Source: JASLMY01 sp965226475
GTDB taxonomy: Bacteria; Pseudomonadota; Alphaproteobacteria; GCA-2731375
DNA: 64,000 nt
Reading direction: 5' to 3'
Assembly (NCBI GenBank): GCA_965226475.1
Contig: CBDDDJ010000003.1
Location: forward strand, 434,001-498,000
Made by a program: the position numbers and the translations under genes. Below, piece after piece: positions 25,700 to 35,040 of the stretch. Every line of letters starts with the position of its first letter. Position 1 is the first letter of the stretch. The notes beneath the pieces are model-generated. The model searched no databases. It saw only the letters and a program-made list of their open reading frames with translations, and had not been told where the DNA came from.

Positions 25700-27255
25700 C
25701 TGACTTGCCGCTCGCGGCCTTCCCAGTAGGGCGCGCGGAGTTCGGTCTTCAGGATCTTGCCGGCACCGCTCAAGGGCAGGGGGTCGGTCCGGAACTCGAG
25801 GCTACGGGGGACCTTGTAGCCGGCGATGAGTTCGCGGCAGCGGGCGACCAGCTCCTCCTCGCTCGCCGCCGTCGCCGGCTTCAGCCGCACGATGGCGTGG
25901 ACCCGTTCGCCCCATTTGTCGTCCGGCACGCCGATGACCGCGCATTCGAGCACCGCGTCGTGCTGGTAGAGGGCATTCTCCACCTCGGCCGAGAAGACGT
26001 TCTCGGCGCCCGTGATGATCATACCCTTGATCCGGTCGACGATATAGAAGAAGCCGTCCTCGTCCATGTAGCCGCCGTCGCCCGTGTGCAGCCAGCCGTC
26101 GCGCAAGGTCTCGGCCGTCAGCTCCGGCTGGCGCCAGTAGCCGAGCATGACGTTCGGCCCGCGCGCGCAGATCTCGCCGACGCTGCCGGGAGCGACTTCG
26201 TTGCCGTCCTCGTCCAGGATCTTCAGGTCGACCATTATCGCCGATAGGCCGATCGAGTTGATCTTGCCGAGGCTCGCGCTCGTCCCGGCGATGAACTCAC
26301 TCGGCAGCATGGTCAGGATCGGCGCCGATTCCGTCTGGCCGTAGCCGTGCACGAACGCCACCGTCGGCATCAGCTCCAGCGCCCGGCGCACCACCGTCTC
26401 GGGCATGGGCGAGGCGCCGTACATGATGGTCTTCACCGCGCTCAGATCGTAGTTTCCGACGTCCGGGTGGTTGACGATCATGTTCAGCATCGTCGGCACG
26501 TAGATCGCATGGCTGATGCGGAAGCGCTGCATCGCCTCGAGCGCGCCGTCGGGCGTGAAGCCAGGCACGAAACAATGCCGACCGCCCGCGATGGTTAGCG
26601 AAAAGGTACCCAGCGCGTCGGCCTGATGGAACATCGGCGCGACATGCAGCCAGCTCGAATGCCGGTCGATGCCCAGGCTGTAGAGCACCTGCATGGCATT
26701 CGCCACCAGGTTCCTGTGGCTGAGCATCACGCCCTTGGAGCGCCCGGTGGTGCCGCCGGTATAGAAGATGCCCGCCAGGTCGTCGCCGCCCTTGTCAGCG
26801 TCGGGAATTGGTGGGTTGCCGGCGATCAGCGACTCGTGGCGGCTCATGTCCTCGGGCGCGTCGCCGTCGGCCATATGAACCAGCCGTTCGACCGAGGGCA
26901 CCTGGTCGGCGATTCCCCGCCAGAGTTCCAGGAAATTGCCGTCGACGCATAAGATCCGCGCCTCCGAATCGTTCAGCCAGTGCACCACCTCCGGCCCCGC
27001 CAGGCGGGAGTTGACCGGCACGAAGACGCCGCCCGCCCAGGCGACGGCGAAGAGCATCTCGTAATACTGGACCGAATTCAGCGACAGGATCGCCACGCGT
27101 TCGCCGTCCTGGAGGCCGAGGATCTTGAGGCCGGCGGCCAGGCGCTGGATGCGGTCGATCGTTTGGAGCCAGGTGCGCCCGTAGCCCTCGCCTTCGACGG
27201 CGATGCCTTCGCCGTTGGCCTGCACGGCCCGCTTCAGTCCCTGGGTCAGTTGCAT
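25696..27255 (-). CDS. Acyl-CoA synthetase (AMP-forming)
   Basis: The 519-residue ANL-superfamily ligase has IFYTGGTTGRSKGVMLSHRNLV as P-loop (about 172-193), VHGYGQTESAPI as the substrate-adenylate motif, WLHTGDGGYMDEDGFFYIVDR as the hinge and ADP-ribose binding region, and a C-terminal acetylation-type Lys in PLSGAGKILKTELR. It converts a carboxylic acid, ATP and CoA to acyl-CoA. Chain length cannot be read from sequence. It lies 16 bases after the phosphotransferase gene and overlaps the MFS gene. Confidence 0.9.
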   Translation of the reverse strand: MQLTQGLKRAVQANGEGIAVEGEGYGRTWLQTIDRIQRLAAGLKILGLQDGERVAILSLNSVQYYEMLFAVAWAGGVFVPVNSRLAGPEVVHWLNDSEARILCVDGNFLELWRGIADQVPSVERLVHMADGDAPEDMSRHESLIAGNPPIPDADKGGDDLAGIFYTGGTTGRSKGVMLSHRNLVANAMQVLYSLGIDRHSSWLHVAPMFHQADALGTFSLTIAGGRHCFVPGFTPDGALEAMQRFRISHAIYVPTMLNMIVNHPDVGNYDLSAVKTIMYGASPMPETVVRRALELMPTVAFVHGYGQTESAPILTMLPSEFIAGTSASLGKINSIGLSAIMVDLKILDEDGNEVAPGSVGEICARGPNVMLGYWRQPELTAETLRDGWLHTGDGGYMDEDGFFYIVDRIKGMIITGAENVFSAEVENALYQHDAVLECAVIGVPDDKWGERVHAIVRLKPATAASEEELVARCRELIAGYKVPRSLEFRTDPLPLSGAGKILKTELRAPYWEGRERQVS

Positions 27256-27271
27256 GGGCCGGCTCCGCCGT

Positions 27272-28333
27272 TCACATCCGTTCGACCATCCGCCAGGCCT
27301 GTTCGGCCCGCAGCCGGCAGACGTCCTTGAACTCGATCGATTGCGCCGAGGCGGAAATGCCGTCGAGGCCTCGTTTGTAGACGCCCTGGACGATGGCGGC
27401 GATGCGGAAGATGGCGAAGACGACGTAGAAGGGCCAGTTCTCGATTTCGCCCCGCCCGGTCAGCGCGCAGTAGCGGCCGACGAACTCTTCCTCGGTCGGA
27501 ATGCCCGTGGCTTCGAAATCGGTCTCCAGGAAGTTGCCGGTCCGGCCCGTGTCGACGTGATAGACCATGGAAGTATAGGCGAGGTCGGCCAAGGGGTGGC
27601 CCAGGGTCGAGAGTTCCCAGTCCAGCACCGCGACGACGCGCGGCTCGCTCGGGTGCACGAGGCAGTTGCCGATCCGGTAGTCGCCGTGCACCAGCGTGGT
27701 CTCGTCGGTCTCCGGGATATTGTCCGGCAGCCATTCGATCAGCCGGTCCATCGCCGGGATCGATTCCGTCTCGGAGGCGCCATACTGCTTGGCCCAGCGG
27801 TCGTATTGGCGGCGGTAGTAGTTTCCCGGCCGGCCAAAATCGCCGAGGCCCACCGCCTCGTGGTCGACGGCGTGGAGGGCGGCGAGGCATTCGACGAAGT
27901 GCATCAGCAGCGCCATCCGCTCCGTCTTGGGCATCGTGTCCAACCGCGGGTCGACCATGAGGCGGCCCGGCACATGACTCATGACGAAGAACGGCGTGCC
28001 GACGATATCCTCGTCGTCGCACAGCAGGTACGTCTCCGGCACCGGCACGGGCGTGTCGCGAAGCGCGGTGATGACGCGGTATTCCCGCTCCACCGCGTGG
28101 GCCGAGGGCAGCAGCTTGCCCGGCGGTTTCTTGCGCATGACATAAGCGCGCCCGCCCGCCTCCAGAAAATAGGTCGGGTTGGATTGCCCGCCCTCGAACT
28201 GGCGCACCACCATGGGGCCGCGAAAGGCCTCGATGCGCGCCGCCAGATAGCGCTCCAAAGCCGCCTCGTCCAGCTGGTGGGCTTGGCGTACCGGGATGAT
28301 CTCGACGCCTTCGTACTCCGCTTGGTGGCTCAT
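27272..28333 (-). CDS. APH-fold phosphotransferase (ACAD10/11-type), copy 1
   Basis: The 353-residue protein has an aminoglycoside phosphotransferase/choline-kinase fold. FEGGQSNPTYFLEAGGRAYVMRKKP gives the glycine loop and ATP-binding Lys, LVHGDYRIGNCLVHP the catalytic loop Asp and Asn, and VLDWELSTLGHPLADLAY the DxD-like metal site. The domain is the same as the N-terminal kinase domain of ACAD10/ACAD11, which phosphorylates 4-hydroxyacyl-CoAs. Placement beside an acyl-CoA ligase fits that role. It overlaps copy 2 by 4 bases. Confidence 0.86.
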   Translation of the reverse strand: MSHQAEYEGVEIIPVRQAHQLDEAALERYLAARIEAFRGPMVVRQFEGGQSNPTYFLEAGGRAYVMRKKPPGKLLPSAHAVEREYRVITALRDTPVPVPETYLLCDDEDIVGTPFFVMSHVPGRLMVDPRLDTMPKTERMALLMHFVECLAALHAVDHEAVGLGDFGRPGNYYRRQYDRWAKQYGASETESIPAMDRLIEWLPDNIPETDETTLVHGDYRIGNCLVHPSEPRVVAVLDWELSTLGHPLADLAYTSMVYHVDTGRTGNFLETDFEATGIPTEEEFVGRYCALTGRGEIENWPFYVVFAIFRIAAIVQGVYKRGLDGISASAQSIEFKDVCRLRAEQAWRMVERM

Positions 28334-29406
28334 CCGGCGATTCGCTCCACCTGGGCCCAGGCCGCCTCCGCCATCGGGCGCGCGCGCTTGCCTTCTTCCG
28401 CCGCGTGCTCGCTTGCAGCGGTGCCGTCCAGCGCCCGGCCCATGATGCCCTGCAGGATCGCCCCCAGGCGGAACATGTTGTAGGCCTGATACCAGTCGAT
28501 GTCGGCGATGCCCGCCCGGCCCGTCCGCCGGCAGTAGGCCTCGGTGAACTCGGCCTCCGTCGGGATGCCGAGCGCCTCCACGTCCTGGCCGCCGACGCCC
28601 CGGAAGAGGTCGCCGCCCAGGCGCCAGCCCATCAGCAGATAGGTGAAATCGGCCAAGGGATGACCAAGGGTCGCCAGCTCCCAATCCAAGACCGCCAGTA
28701 CGCGGGGCTCGCTCGGATGGAAGATCATGTTGTCGAGACGGTAGTCGCCATGCACCAGGCAGGTCGCGTCCTCGGCCGCGAGCGTCGCCGGCAGCCACTC
28801 GATCAGCCTGTCCATCTCGGGGATCGTCTCGGTTTCGGAGGCGCGATACTGCTTCGACCAGCGGGAGATCTGGCGTTGGATGTAGTTCCCCGGGCGGCCG
28901 AAATCGCCGAGGCCGACGGCCTCGTAATCGACCTTGTGCAACTCCGCCATCACTTCGCCCATGGCGTCATAGATCTTCCAGCGCTCCGACTTGGCGAGGT
29001 CGGGCAAGGTCGGGTCCCAAAACACCCGGCCCTCGACCCATTCCATGATGTAGAAGGCGGTGCCGACGACCCCTTCGTCTTCCGACAGCACATAGGTGCG
29101 CGGCACCGGCACGGGCGTGTCGCGAAGCGCGGTGATCACCCGGTATTCGCGCTCGACGGCATGGGCCGAGGGCAGCAACTTGCCCGGCGGCTTGCGGCGC
29201 AGCACATAGTTCTCGCCGCCGGCCGACAGGCGGTAGGTCGGGCAGGACTGGCCGCCCTTGAACTGTTCCACCTCGAGCCCACCGGAGAAGCCCTCGACGT
29301 TCTCTTCCATGAAGCGTTGCAGGTGCGCGACCTCGAAACGGTGCTGCTCGCGCACCTCCATCGTGCCGCTGAAATTGCGCTGCATCTCCGCGCCGCGATT
29401 GGCCAT
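28330..29406 (-). CDS. APH-fold phosphotransferase (ACAD10/11-type), copy 2
   Basis: The 358-residue paralogue of the next gene in the operon has the same motifs: FKGGQSCPTYRLSAGGENYVLRRKP, CLVHGDYRLDNMIFHPSEPR and VLDWELATLGHPLADFTYLLM. The two proteins share an almost identical block running from the ATP-site Lys through EREYRVITALRDTPVPVP, and another around EAVGLGDFGRPGNY. Other parts, especially the C-terminal half, have diverged. This suggests tandem duplication with local conservation or gene conversion. Two products could form a heterodimer or use different substrates. Confidence 0.86.
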   Translation of the reverse strand: MANRGAEMQRNFSGTMEVREQHRFEVAHLQRFMEENVEGFSGGLEVEQFKGGQSCPTYRLSAGGENYVLRRKPPGKLLPSAHAVEREYRVITALRDTPVPVPRTYVLSEDEGVVGTAFYIMEWVEGRVFWDPTLPDLAKSERWKIYDAMGEVMAELHKVDYEAVGLGDFGRPGNYIQRQISRWSKQYRASETETIPEMDRLIEWLPATLAAEDATCLVHGDYRLDNMIFHPSEPRVLAVLDWELATLGHPLADFTYLLMGWRLGGDLFRGVGGQDVEALGIPTEAEFTEAYCRRTGRAGIADIDWYQAYNMFRLGAILQGIMGRALDGTAASEHAAEEGKRARPMAEAAWAQVERIAG

Positions 29407-29436
29407 CGCTTCCCCCTCGATATTGGCGGCGTGGCC

Positions 29437-30552
29437 TCAGGCGGCGGCGGTCTTGGCGGCGATGTCGCGGCGGCCGGCGTTGATCGCCAGCAGATAATCC
29501 ATGCCCTCGACCATGATCGCGTCGCCCACCATTTCCTCGCCCTCGGCCTCGAGTTCGCGCATGTCGACCCAGTTGGCGTAGAGGGCACGGGTCCGCTTGG
29601 TGATGATGCCGGCCTTGACGAGGGTCCGGGTCAGCACGCGGAAGACGTTGGTGCCCTCTTTCAGCTCGTTCCGCCGGTCGTTCTCGTCATAGACCTCTCG
29701 GATGCTCTCGCGCAGCTCCTCCCAGTCGAGGCCGAACTGGCCGTAGACGACCCGCTTCTGGCGGATGTTGACCAGGTTGAAGAGCAGCGCCTCGAAGCAT
29801 TCCGCCGCCCAGTCCTCGATTTGGTCGCGCTCGGCCCGGCTCAGCTCCGGCATGGTACGGTCGGCCCAGATCTTGCCGAAGCGGTGGTGGAAGGCCTCGT
29901 CCGTCATGACCAGCTGCACCAGGCGCTTCAGCACGGGATCGTTGGCATGGGCATGGATGTTGGCGAAGGCGCCCATGGCGAGGCCTTCCAGCAGCATCTG
30001 CATGCCGACCAGCTTCTTCCACACGACATCGGTGTGGACCAGGTCCTCCAGCAAGTCGCCCAGCACCTCGCCGACGGGAAGCGCGGTGCCCCAGCGGGCC
30101 TCGATGTACATCGCGAAACCGGTGACGTGGCGTGCCTCCTCGCGCGCCTGGTTGGCGGCGTATTCCCGCGCGCCCGCGTCATGGAGCAGGCTGCAAAGTC
30201 CGGCCGAGAGCGAGAGCGCCCCCTGCTCGCCATGCAGAATGGAGGAGAGCTGCCAGCGCATGATTTCGTTCGCCAGGCGGGCCTGCTCGCGCTCGGGCAT
30301 CGCTTGCACCAGGGGGCTGCGGAATTCCGGCAGCCGGTGCTTGGGCATAATGTAGCCGTGCTCCAGATCGAAGGGCTGGGAAAAGTCGACATAGCGGCTG
30401 TCGGTCGGGTCCCAGAAATGCTCGTGCGTCGCCGAGATGATGCGATCGAACGCGCCGGACCGGCGGTTGTAGCGATCCACCTCGATCAGGCGGCGGAAGT
30501 CCTTCGGATCGACGACATCGTAGACGGGATCGTAGGTCAGCTGCTCGGACAT
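29437..30552 (-). CDS. Ferritin-like diiron protein
   Basis: The 371-residue helical protein contains carboxylate/histidine pairs of a diiron four-helix bundle: ILHGEQGAL, REEARHVTGFAMYIEARWG, MQMLLEGLAMGAFANIHAHA and DEAFHHRFG. These supply E, ExxH, E, ExxH ligands in the usual order. Family members are annotated only as ferritin-like domain proteins, related to ribonucleotide reductase R2-type and AurF-type oxygenases. It is first in the operon with two phosphotransferases, an acyl-CoA ligase and an MFS transporter, so a role as an acid- or acyl-modifying oxygenase is plausible. The ATG at 30552 is used. Confidence 0.78.
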   Translation of the reverse strand: MSEQLTYDPVYDVVDPKDFRRLIEVDRYNRRSGAFDRIISATHEHFWDPTDSRYVDFSQPFDLEHGYIMPKHRLPEFRSPLVQAMPEREQARLANEIMRWQLSSILHGEQGALSLSAGLCSLLHDAGAREYAANQAREEARHVTGFAMYIEARWGTALPVGEVLGDLLEDLVHTDVVWKKLVGMQMLLEGLAMGAFANIHAHANDPVLKRLVQLVMTDEAFHHRFGKIWADRTMPELSRAERDQIEDWAAECFEALLFNLVNIRQKRVVYGQFGLDWEELRESIREVYDENDRRNELKEGTNVFRVLTRTLVKAGIITKRTRALYANWVDMRELEAEGEEMVGDAIMVEGMDYLLAINAGRRDIAAKTAAA

Positions 30553-30631
30553 GGTCTCCGGCTCCGTGCACTGGAAATTTCGGGCGATCCTAATGGATGC
30601 CCAGAGCCGTGGCGAGCCCCACGAGGCGCCC

Positions 30632-31900
30632 TCAACGACCGATCGCCCGCGCCCCGATATCGCGTCGGCAGAAACCACCCGGCCAATCGACGACGTCCAC
30701 CGCCTCATAGGCGCGGGTCCGCGCGGCGGCGATCGTCCGCCCGAGCGCCGTGACGCCCAGCACCCGGCCGCCGTTTGCCAGCAGGCGGCCCTCCTCGCGT
30801 TTGGTACCGGCATGGAAGATGGTGACGTCGGGCAAGTCGCCCGCCGGGCCGAGGCCCTGGATCTCGCCGCCCTTGGCGTAGTCCCCGGGATACCCGTTCG
30901 CCGCCAACACCACGACCATGGCGGCCTCGTCCCGCCAGCGCAGGTCAACGTTTTTCAGCTGCCCGTCGGCGCAGGCCATCAGCACCGGCAGCAGGTCCGA
31001 GCGGAGCCGAGCCATCAGCACCTGGCATTCGGGATCGCCGAAGCGGCAGTTGTATTCGATGAGGTGCGGTCCGGCCTCGTTCACCATCAGGCCGGCATAG
31101 AGGACGCCCTTGTAGGGCCGGCCGGCCGCCGCCATGGCGCGCACCGTGGGCTCGACGATGCGGCTCATGGTCGCCTCGACGGTCGCTTCGTCCATCACCG
31201 GAGCGGGCGAATAGGCGCCCATGCCGCCGGTATTGGGCCCCCTGTCGCCGTCGCCGACCCGCTTGTGGTCCTGCGCGGTGGCGAGCGGCAGCACCGTCAC
31301 CCCGTCGCTCAGCGCGAAGAAGCTCGCCTCTTCGCCCTCCAGGAACTCCTCGATGACGATTTCCGCGCCGGCCGCGCCGAAGCGGCCGCCCAGGATCTCG
31401 CCCGCCGCCTCGATGGCCGTCTCGACGTCCTCGGCGACGATGGCGCCCTTGCCGGCCGCGAGGCCGTCGGCCTTGACCACGATCGGCGCGCCCATCTCCT
31501 GGATGTGGGCGGCGGCGGCTTCCAGGTCGGTGAAACGGCGGTAGGCCGCGGTCGGGACGCCGACCTCGGCGCAGAGGTCCTTGGTGAACGCCTTCGAGCC
31601 TTCCAGCACGGCGGCGGCGGCGCTGGGCCCGAAGGCCTTGATGCCGGCCGCGTCCAGCCGGTCCACCAGCCCCTCGACCAGCGGCGCCTCGGGCCCGACG
31701 ACGACGAAGCCGATCTCCTCGGAACGGCAGAAGCCGATCAGCCCGTCGAAGTCCATGACGTCGATCTCAATGGTGCGCGCGACCTCGGCGATGCCGGCGT
31801 TGCCGGGCGCGCAGAACAACCGGTCGGTCAGCGCCGACGCGGCGAGCGCCCAGCAGAGCGCATGCTCCCGTCCGCCCGAGCCGATCACCAGAATGTCCAT
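30632..31900 (-). CDS. purD: Phosphoribosylamine-glycine ligase
   Basis: The 422-residue ATP-grasp enzyme performs step two of purine synthesis. MDILVIGSGGREHALCWAL is the standard N-terminus. GSKAFTKDL, PIVVKADGLAAGKGAIVAE (ATP-grasp loop), EFLEGEEASFFALSDG, QDHKRVGDGDRGPNTGGMGAYSPAP and YNCRFGDPECQVLM are all PurD signatures. ATG 31900 follows GGAGGGCACC; an in-frame ATG nine codons upstream is less likely. A large inverted repeat lies 31 bases upstream of the start and may affect its expression. Confidence 0.95.
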   Translation of the reverse strand: MDILVIGSGGREHALCWALAASALTDRLFCAPGNAGIAEVARTIEIDVMDFDGLIGFCRSEEIGFVVVGPEAPLVEGLVDRLDAAGIKAFGPSAAAAVLEGSKAFTKDLCAEVGVPTAAYRRFTDLEAAAAHIQEMGAPIVVKADGLAAGKGAIVAEDVETAIEAAGEILGGRFGAAGAEIVIEEFLEGEEASFFALSDGVTVLPLATAQDHKRVGDGDRGPNTGGMGAYSPAPVMDEATVEATMSRIVEPTVRAMAAAGRPYKGVLYAGLMVNEAGPHLIEYNCRFGDPECQVLMARLRSDLLPVLMACADGQLKNVDLRWRDEAAMVVVLAANGYPGDYAKGGEIQGLGPAGDLPDVTIFHAGTKREEGRLLANGGRVLGVTALGRTIAAARTRAYEAVDVVDWPGGFCRRDIGARAIGR

Positions 31901-31930
31901 GGTGCCCTCCGAGATGTGCTCGGACAACCT

Positions 31931-32021
31931 AGCCCGCGCTTCCCGCCGTGGCCACGGCCCAGGTCGACCCTTCGGGCCGGCAGCGGCGCCGAGGCCATGG
32001 CCACGGCGGGAAGCGCGGGCT
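31931..32021. repeat. 29-bp near-perfect inverted repeat upstream of purD
   Basis: The left arm (31931-31959) and right arm (31993-32021) are complementary over 29 bases with one mismatch; the arms start AGCCCGCGCTTCCCGCCGTG and end with its complement. The 33-base spacer contains a smaller CCCTTCGGG hairpin. A transcript from either strand would form a very stable stem. It lies directly upstream of the purD start. Confidence 0.85.
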
Positions 32022-32804
32022 GGCTGGTCGTGAATCGAGATAAAATTGCAACCTGAGCGTCACTTCAACTCATTCGATTTCGCCGCAACCCTCTCGCCTG
32101 TCGGGAATCACGAAAAGTGACGAAACAAGATCGCCGCCGGCAATGTCGACCCGAATTTTTCATTTATCTCAATGTATTATATAATTTCCAGATATTACGA
32201 ATTATCCAAAACCAGCCGCCGACTCGTCATTTCTTGTCAAAAAGCCGCCCGTTCCCAGGAGGATTCCGCCACGCGCGGGCGATCGAGGCGCGTGGCCGGG
32301 TGTGATTTTCGTTCCGTCGGTGGGGATCTGCGGTTGCGGCGGCGGGCAATCGGCATGCGGTGCTCGAACGGCTGGGGCGCGCCGCCGGGAACAAGGAACG
32401 GCAAGGGGCCCGGGCGACCCTATCGACGGCGAAGCCAACGGCACGTTGGGGCATCGGATGACCAGCTGAAATCGGCAAAAGGGCGGAATGAGATCGCAAG
32501 CGCACCACCCGGTGAAGCGGGGTTAGACGAAGAAAACGAGGTCGGGCACCATTGTGGAGACGCCTGGATCGGGGGCGCATTGGTTCTCGCCATTGATCAC
32601 ATGATGGCCATGATGCCTCGTAAACCCGGCCAATTCCCGCTAGCCGATTCCCGCTGGCCGTATCCATTCCTCTTCCAACCGGCGGCACGCCGGGCCGATC
32701 CTCCGGGAATGTCCGCGCGAGAGCGCGCGGCGGGCCCATTCGGCCGTGCCACCCCCGGGCGCGTTCCTGTATCATGGAAGCGGAATCACGCACGGGCGAG
32801 GGTC
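32022..32804. other. Gene-free stretch between purD and xseA, with an AT-rich core
   Basis: No convincing coding frame is present; the open frame that enters xseA from 32172 has no family-like sequence before MDTAEPSANLPEL. Positions about 32140-32235 are strikingly AT-rich for this genome (runs such as TGTATTATATAATTTCCAG), which suggests promoter or foreign DNA. I see no tRNA-like fold. Confidence 0.6.
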
Positions 32805-34229
32805 ATGGACACGGCGGAACCAAGCGCCAACCTGCCGGAACTCACCGTCTCGGAGCTCTCCTTCCACCTGAAGCGGATCGTCGAGGAGGCCTTCCCCTAC
32901 GTGCGCGTGCGGGGCGAGATCTCGGGCTTCATCCAGGCGCGCTCGGGCCACCTCTACATGTCGTTGAAGGACGATAAGGCGGTGCTCGACGCGGTCTGCT
33001 GGCGCGGCACGGCCGGCACCCTCGGCTGCCGGCCAGAGGACGGGCTGGAGGTGATCTGCACCGGCAAGCTCACCACCTATCCCGGCCGCTCGCGTTACCA
33101 GTTGGTAATCGAGCGGATGGAACCGGCCGGCGTCGGCGCCCTGATGGCGCTGCTGGAGGAACGCCGGCGCTCGTTGGAGGCCGAGGGCCTCTTCGCGGCC
33201 GAGGCCAAACGGCCGCTCCCTTACCTGCCCGAGGTGATCGGCGTGGTGACCTCGCCGACGGGGGCGGTGATCCGCGATATTTTGCATCGCCTGCGCGACC
33301 GCTTTCCCCGCCGGGTGCTGCTGTGGCCGACCCTGGTGCAGGGCGAGGTCGCGGCGGAACAGGTCGCGGCGGCTATTCGCGGCTTCAATCGCCTCGACGC
33401 GGGCGGTCCGGTCCCCCGCCCCGACCTGCTGATCGTCGCGCGCGGCGGCGGCAGCATCGAGGACCTCTGGGCCTTCAACGAGGAAATCGTGGTCCGCGCG
33501 GCGGCGGAGAGCCAAATTCCGCTGATTTCCGCCGTCGGCCACGAGACCGACACCACGCTGATCGACCATGCCTCCGATCGCCGGGCGCCGACGCCGAGCG
33601 CGGCGGCGGAGATGGCGGTGCCGGTCCGCCTCGACCTCTTGGAGCAAGTCGGCGAGCTGGAGCGGCGCCAGGTGACGTCGCTTCGTCGCCGGCTGGAGGA
33701 GCACCGCTACCGGATCGAGGGCCTGGCCCGGGGACTGCGCGGCCCGCGCGAGCTGCTGGGCTTCGCCAGCCAGCGCTTCGACGATCTGGCGGAGCGGCTG
33801 CCCCGCGCGCTCGCCGCGCTGGCTCGCGAGCGCCACGGGCGGCTCCGCGAGCTGGCGGCGCAGCTCCGCCCCCGCCTGCTGGCGGCGGAGATCGCGCGCC
33901 GCCGGGAACGGCTCGCCGAACTCGACGCCCGCGGGCGCCGGGCCGAGTGGAATCGCCGCGAGCGCATCGGCGAGCGGCTGGAGGGCCTCGGCCAGCGCCT
34001 GGAGAACCTCTCCTACCGGAACGTGTTGGCGCGCGGCTATGCGGTGGCGAGAGGCGAGGACGGCCGCCCGCTCACCTCCATGGCGCTGGCGACGCCCGGC
34101 CGCGCGCTCGGCCTCGAATTCCACGACGGCCAGGTGGGCGTCACCGTCGCCGGCGCGCCAGCCGCCGCGCCGGCCAGGCCGGCCCGGCGCCGGTCGAAGC
34201 CCGGCGGCAACCAGGGCGAACTCTTTTGA
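32805..34229 (+). CDS. xseA: Exodeoxyribonuclease VII, large subunit
   Basis: The 474-residue protein starts with NLPELTVSELSFHLKRIVEEAF and an OB-fold (YVRVRGEISGFIQARSGHLYMSLKD). The catalytic core has VITSPTGAVIRDILHRLRDRFP (here with VVTSPTG), VARGGGSIEDLWAFNEE and ISAVGHETDTTLIDHASDRRAPTPSAAAE. A long Arg/Glu-rich coiled coil and an NVLARGYAV end complete the family pattern. It degrades single-stranded DNA together with XseB, which is not in this window. The last bases overlap the start of the M23 peptidase gene. Confidence 0.95.
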   Translation: MDTAEPSANLPELTVSELSFHLKRIVEEAFPYVRVRGEISGFIQARSGHLYMSLKDDKAVLDAVCWRGTAGTLGCRPEDGLEVICTGKLTTYPGRSRYQLVIERMEPAGVGALMALLEERRRSLEAEGLFAAEAKRPLPYLPEVIGVVTSPTGAVIRDILHRLRDRFPRRVLLWPTLVQGEVAAEQVAAAIRGFNRLDAGGPVPRPDLLIVARGGGSIEDLWAFNEEIVVRAAAESQIPLISAVGHETDTTLIDHASDRRAPTPSAAAEMAVPVRLDLLEQVGELERRQVTSLRRRLEEHRYRIEGLARGLRGPRELLGFASQRFDDLAERLPRALAALARERHGRLRELAAQLRPRLLAAEIARRRERLAELDARGRRAEWNRRERIGERLEGLGQRLENLSYRNVLARGYAVARGEDGRPLTSMALATPGRALGLEFHDGQVGVTVAGAPAAAPARPARRRSKPGGNQGELF

Positions 34230-35038
34230 TCCGGTTCGTCCTCTTCCTTTGGTTGCTTCCGTTGGCCGCGCCCGCCGTGGCCGCGCCGGTCCACCTCGAA
34301 GGCGACGCGATCCAGGGTGGCCTGATGCGCGGCCGTGCGGCGCCGGGAAGCGAGGCGTGGCTCGACGACAAGCCGGTGCGTGTCGCCGCCGCCGGCCGCT
34401 TCGTTATCGGCTTCGGCCGCGACCACGGGCCCCGGGCCCGCCTGCGCGTCCGCGCGCCCGGCGGCGGGAGCCACCTCCGGGAACTGGGAATCGAAAAACG
34501 CGTCTACCGGATCCAGCGGATCGACGGCCTGCCGCCCAAGATGGTGACGCCGAGCGCCGAGGCGCTGAAGCGGATCCGCCGCGAGGCGAAGCTGATCCGC
34601 GCGGTCCGCCGCCTCGACACGCCCGAGACCTGGTTCGCCTCGGGCTTCGTCTGGCCGGCCAAGGGCCCCATCACCGGTGTCTTCGGCAGCCAGCGGGTCT
34701 TGAACGGCGAGCCCCGCCGGCCGCACTACGGCATCGATATCGCGGCCCCCGCCGGCACGCTCGTCACCGCCCCCGCCGCCGGCCGCGTGGCGCTCGCTGA
34801 AACCGACCTCTACTTCACGGGCGGGACGGTGATGGTGGACCACGGCCACGGCGTCACATCCGTCTTCTCCCACCTTCGGGACGTGACGGCGCGGGTCGGC
34901 CAAATTCTCGCCCGTGGCGACCCCCTGGGCACGATCGGCGCGAGCGGCCGCGTCACCGGCCCGCACCTCGACTGGCGCGTCAACTGGTTCGCCGAACGCC
35001 TCGACCCGGCCCTGCTCGTCGGCCCGATGCCCGAGTAA
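34226..35038 (+). CDS. M23 (LytM) family peptidase, exported
   Basis: The likely start is a TTG at 34226 that overlaps the xseA stop. It gives a 270-residue protein with a signal peptide (MIRFVLFLWLLPLAAPAVA). The M23 domain has HYGIDIAAPAGTLVTAPAAGRV (first zinc His and Asp) and the late GPHLDWRVNW (HxD/H active-site segment), with VDHGHGVTSVFSHL between. These enzymes cut peptidoglycan cross-bridges or act as amidase activators in the periplasm. There is no ATG in frame near the signal peptide, so TTG is inferred. Confidence 0.85.
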   Translation: MIRFVLFLWLLPLAAPAVAAPVHLEGDAIQGGLMRGRAAPGSEAWLDDKPVRVAAAGRFVIGFGRDHGPRARLRVRAPGGGSHLRELGIEKRVYRIQRIDGLPPKMVTPSAEALKRIRREAKLIRAVRRLDTPETWFASGFVWPAKGPITGVFGSQRVLNGEPRRPHYGIDIAAPAGTLVTAPAAGRVALAETDLYFTGGTVMVDHGHGVTSVFSHLRDVTARVGQILARGDPLGTIGASGRVTGPHLDWRVNWFAERLDPALLVGPMPE

Positions 35039-35040
35039 TG

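Noticed and set aside
32172..32804. Extension of xseA by 211 codons upstream
   Set aside because: The frame is open but the sequence has no family similarity and crosses an AT-rich, non-coding-like stretch; ATG 32805 gives the normal XseA start.
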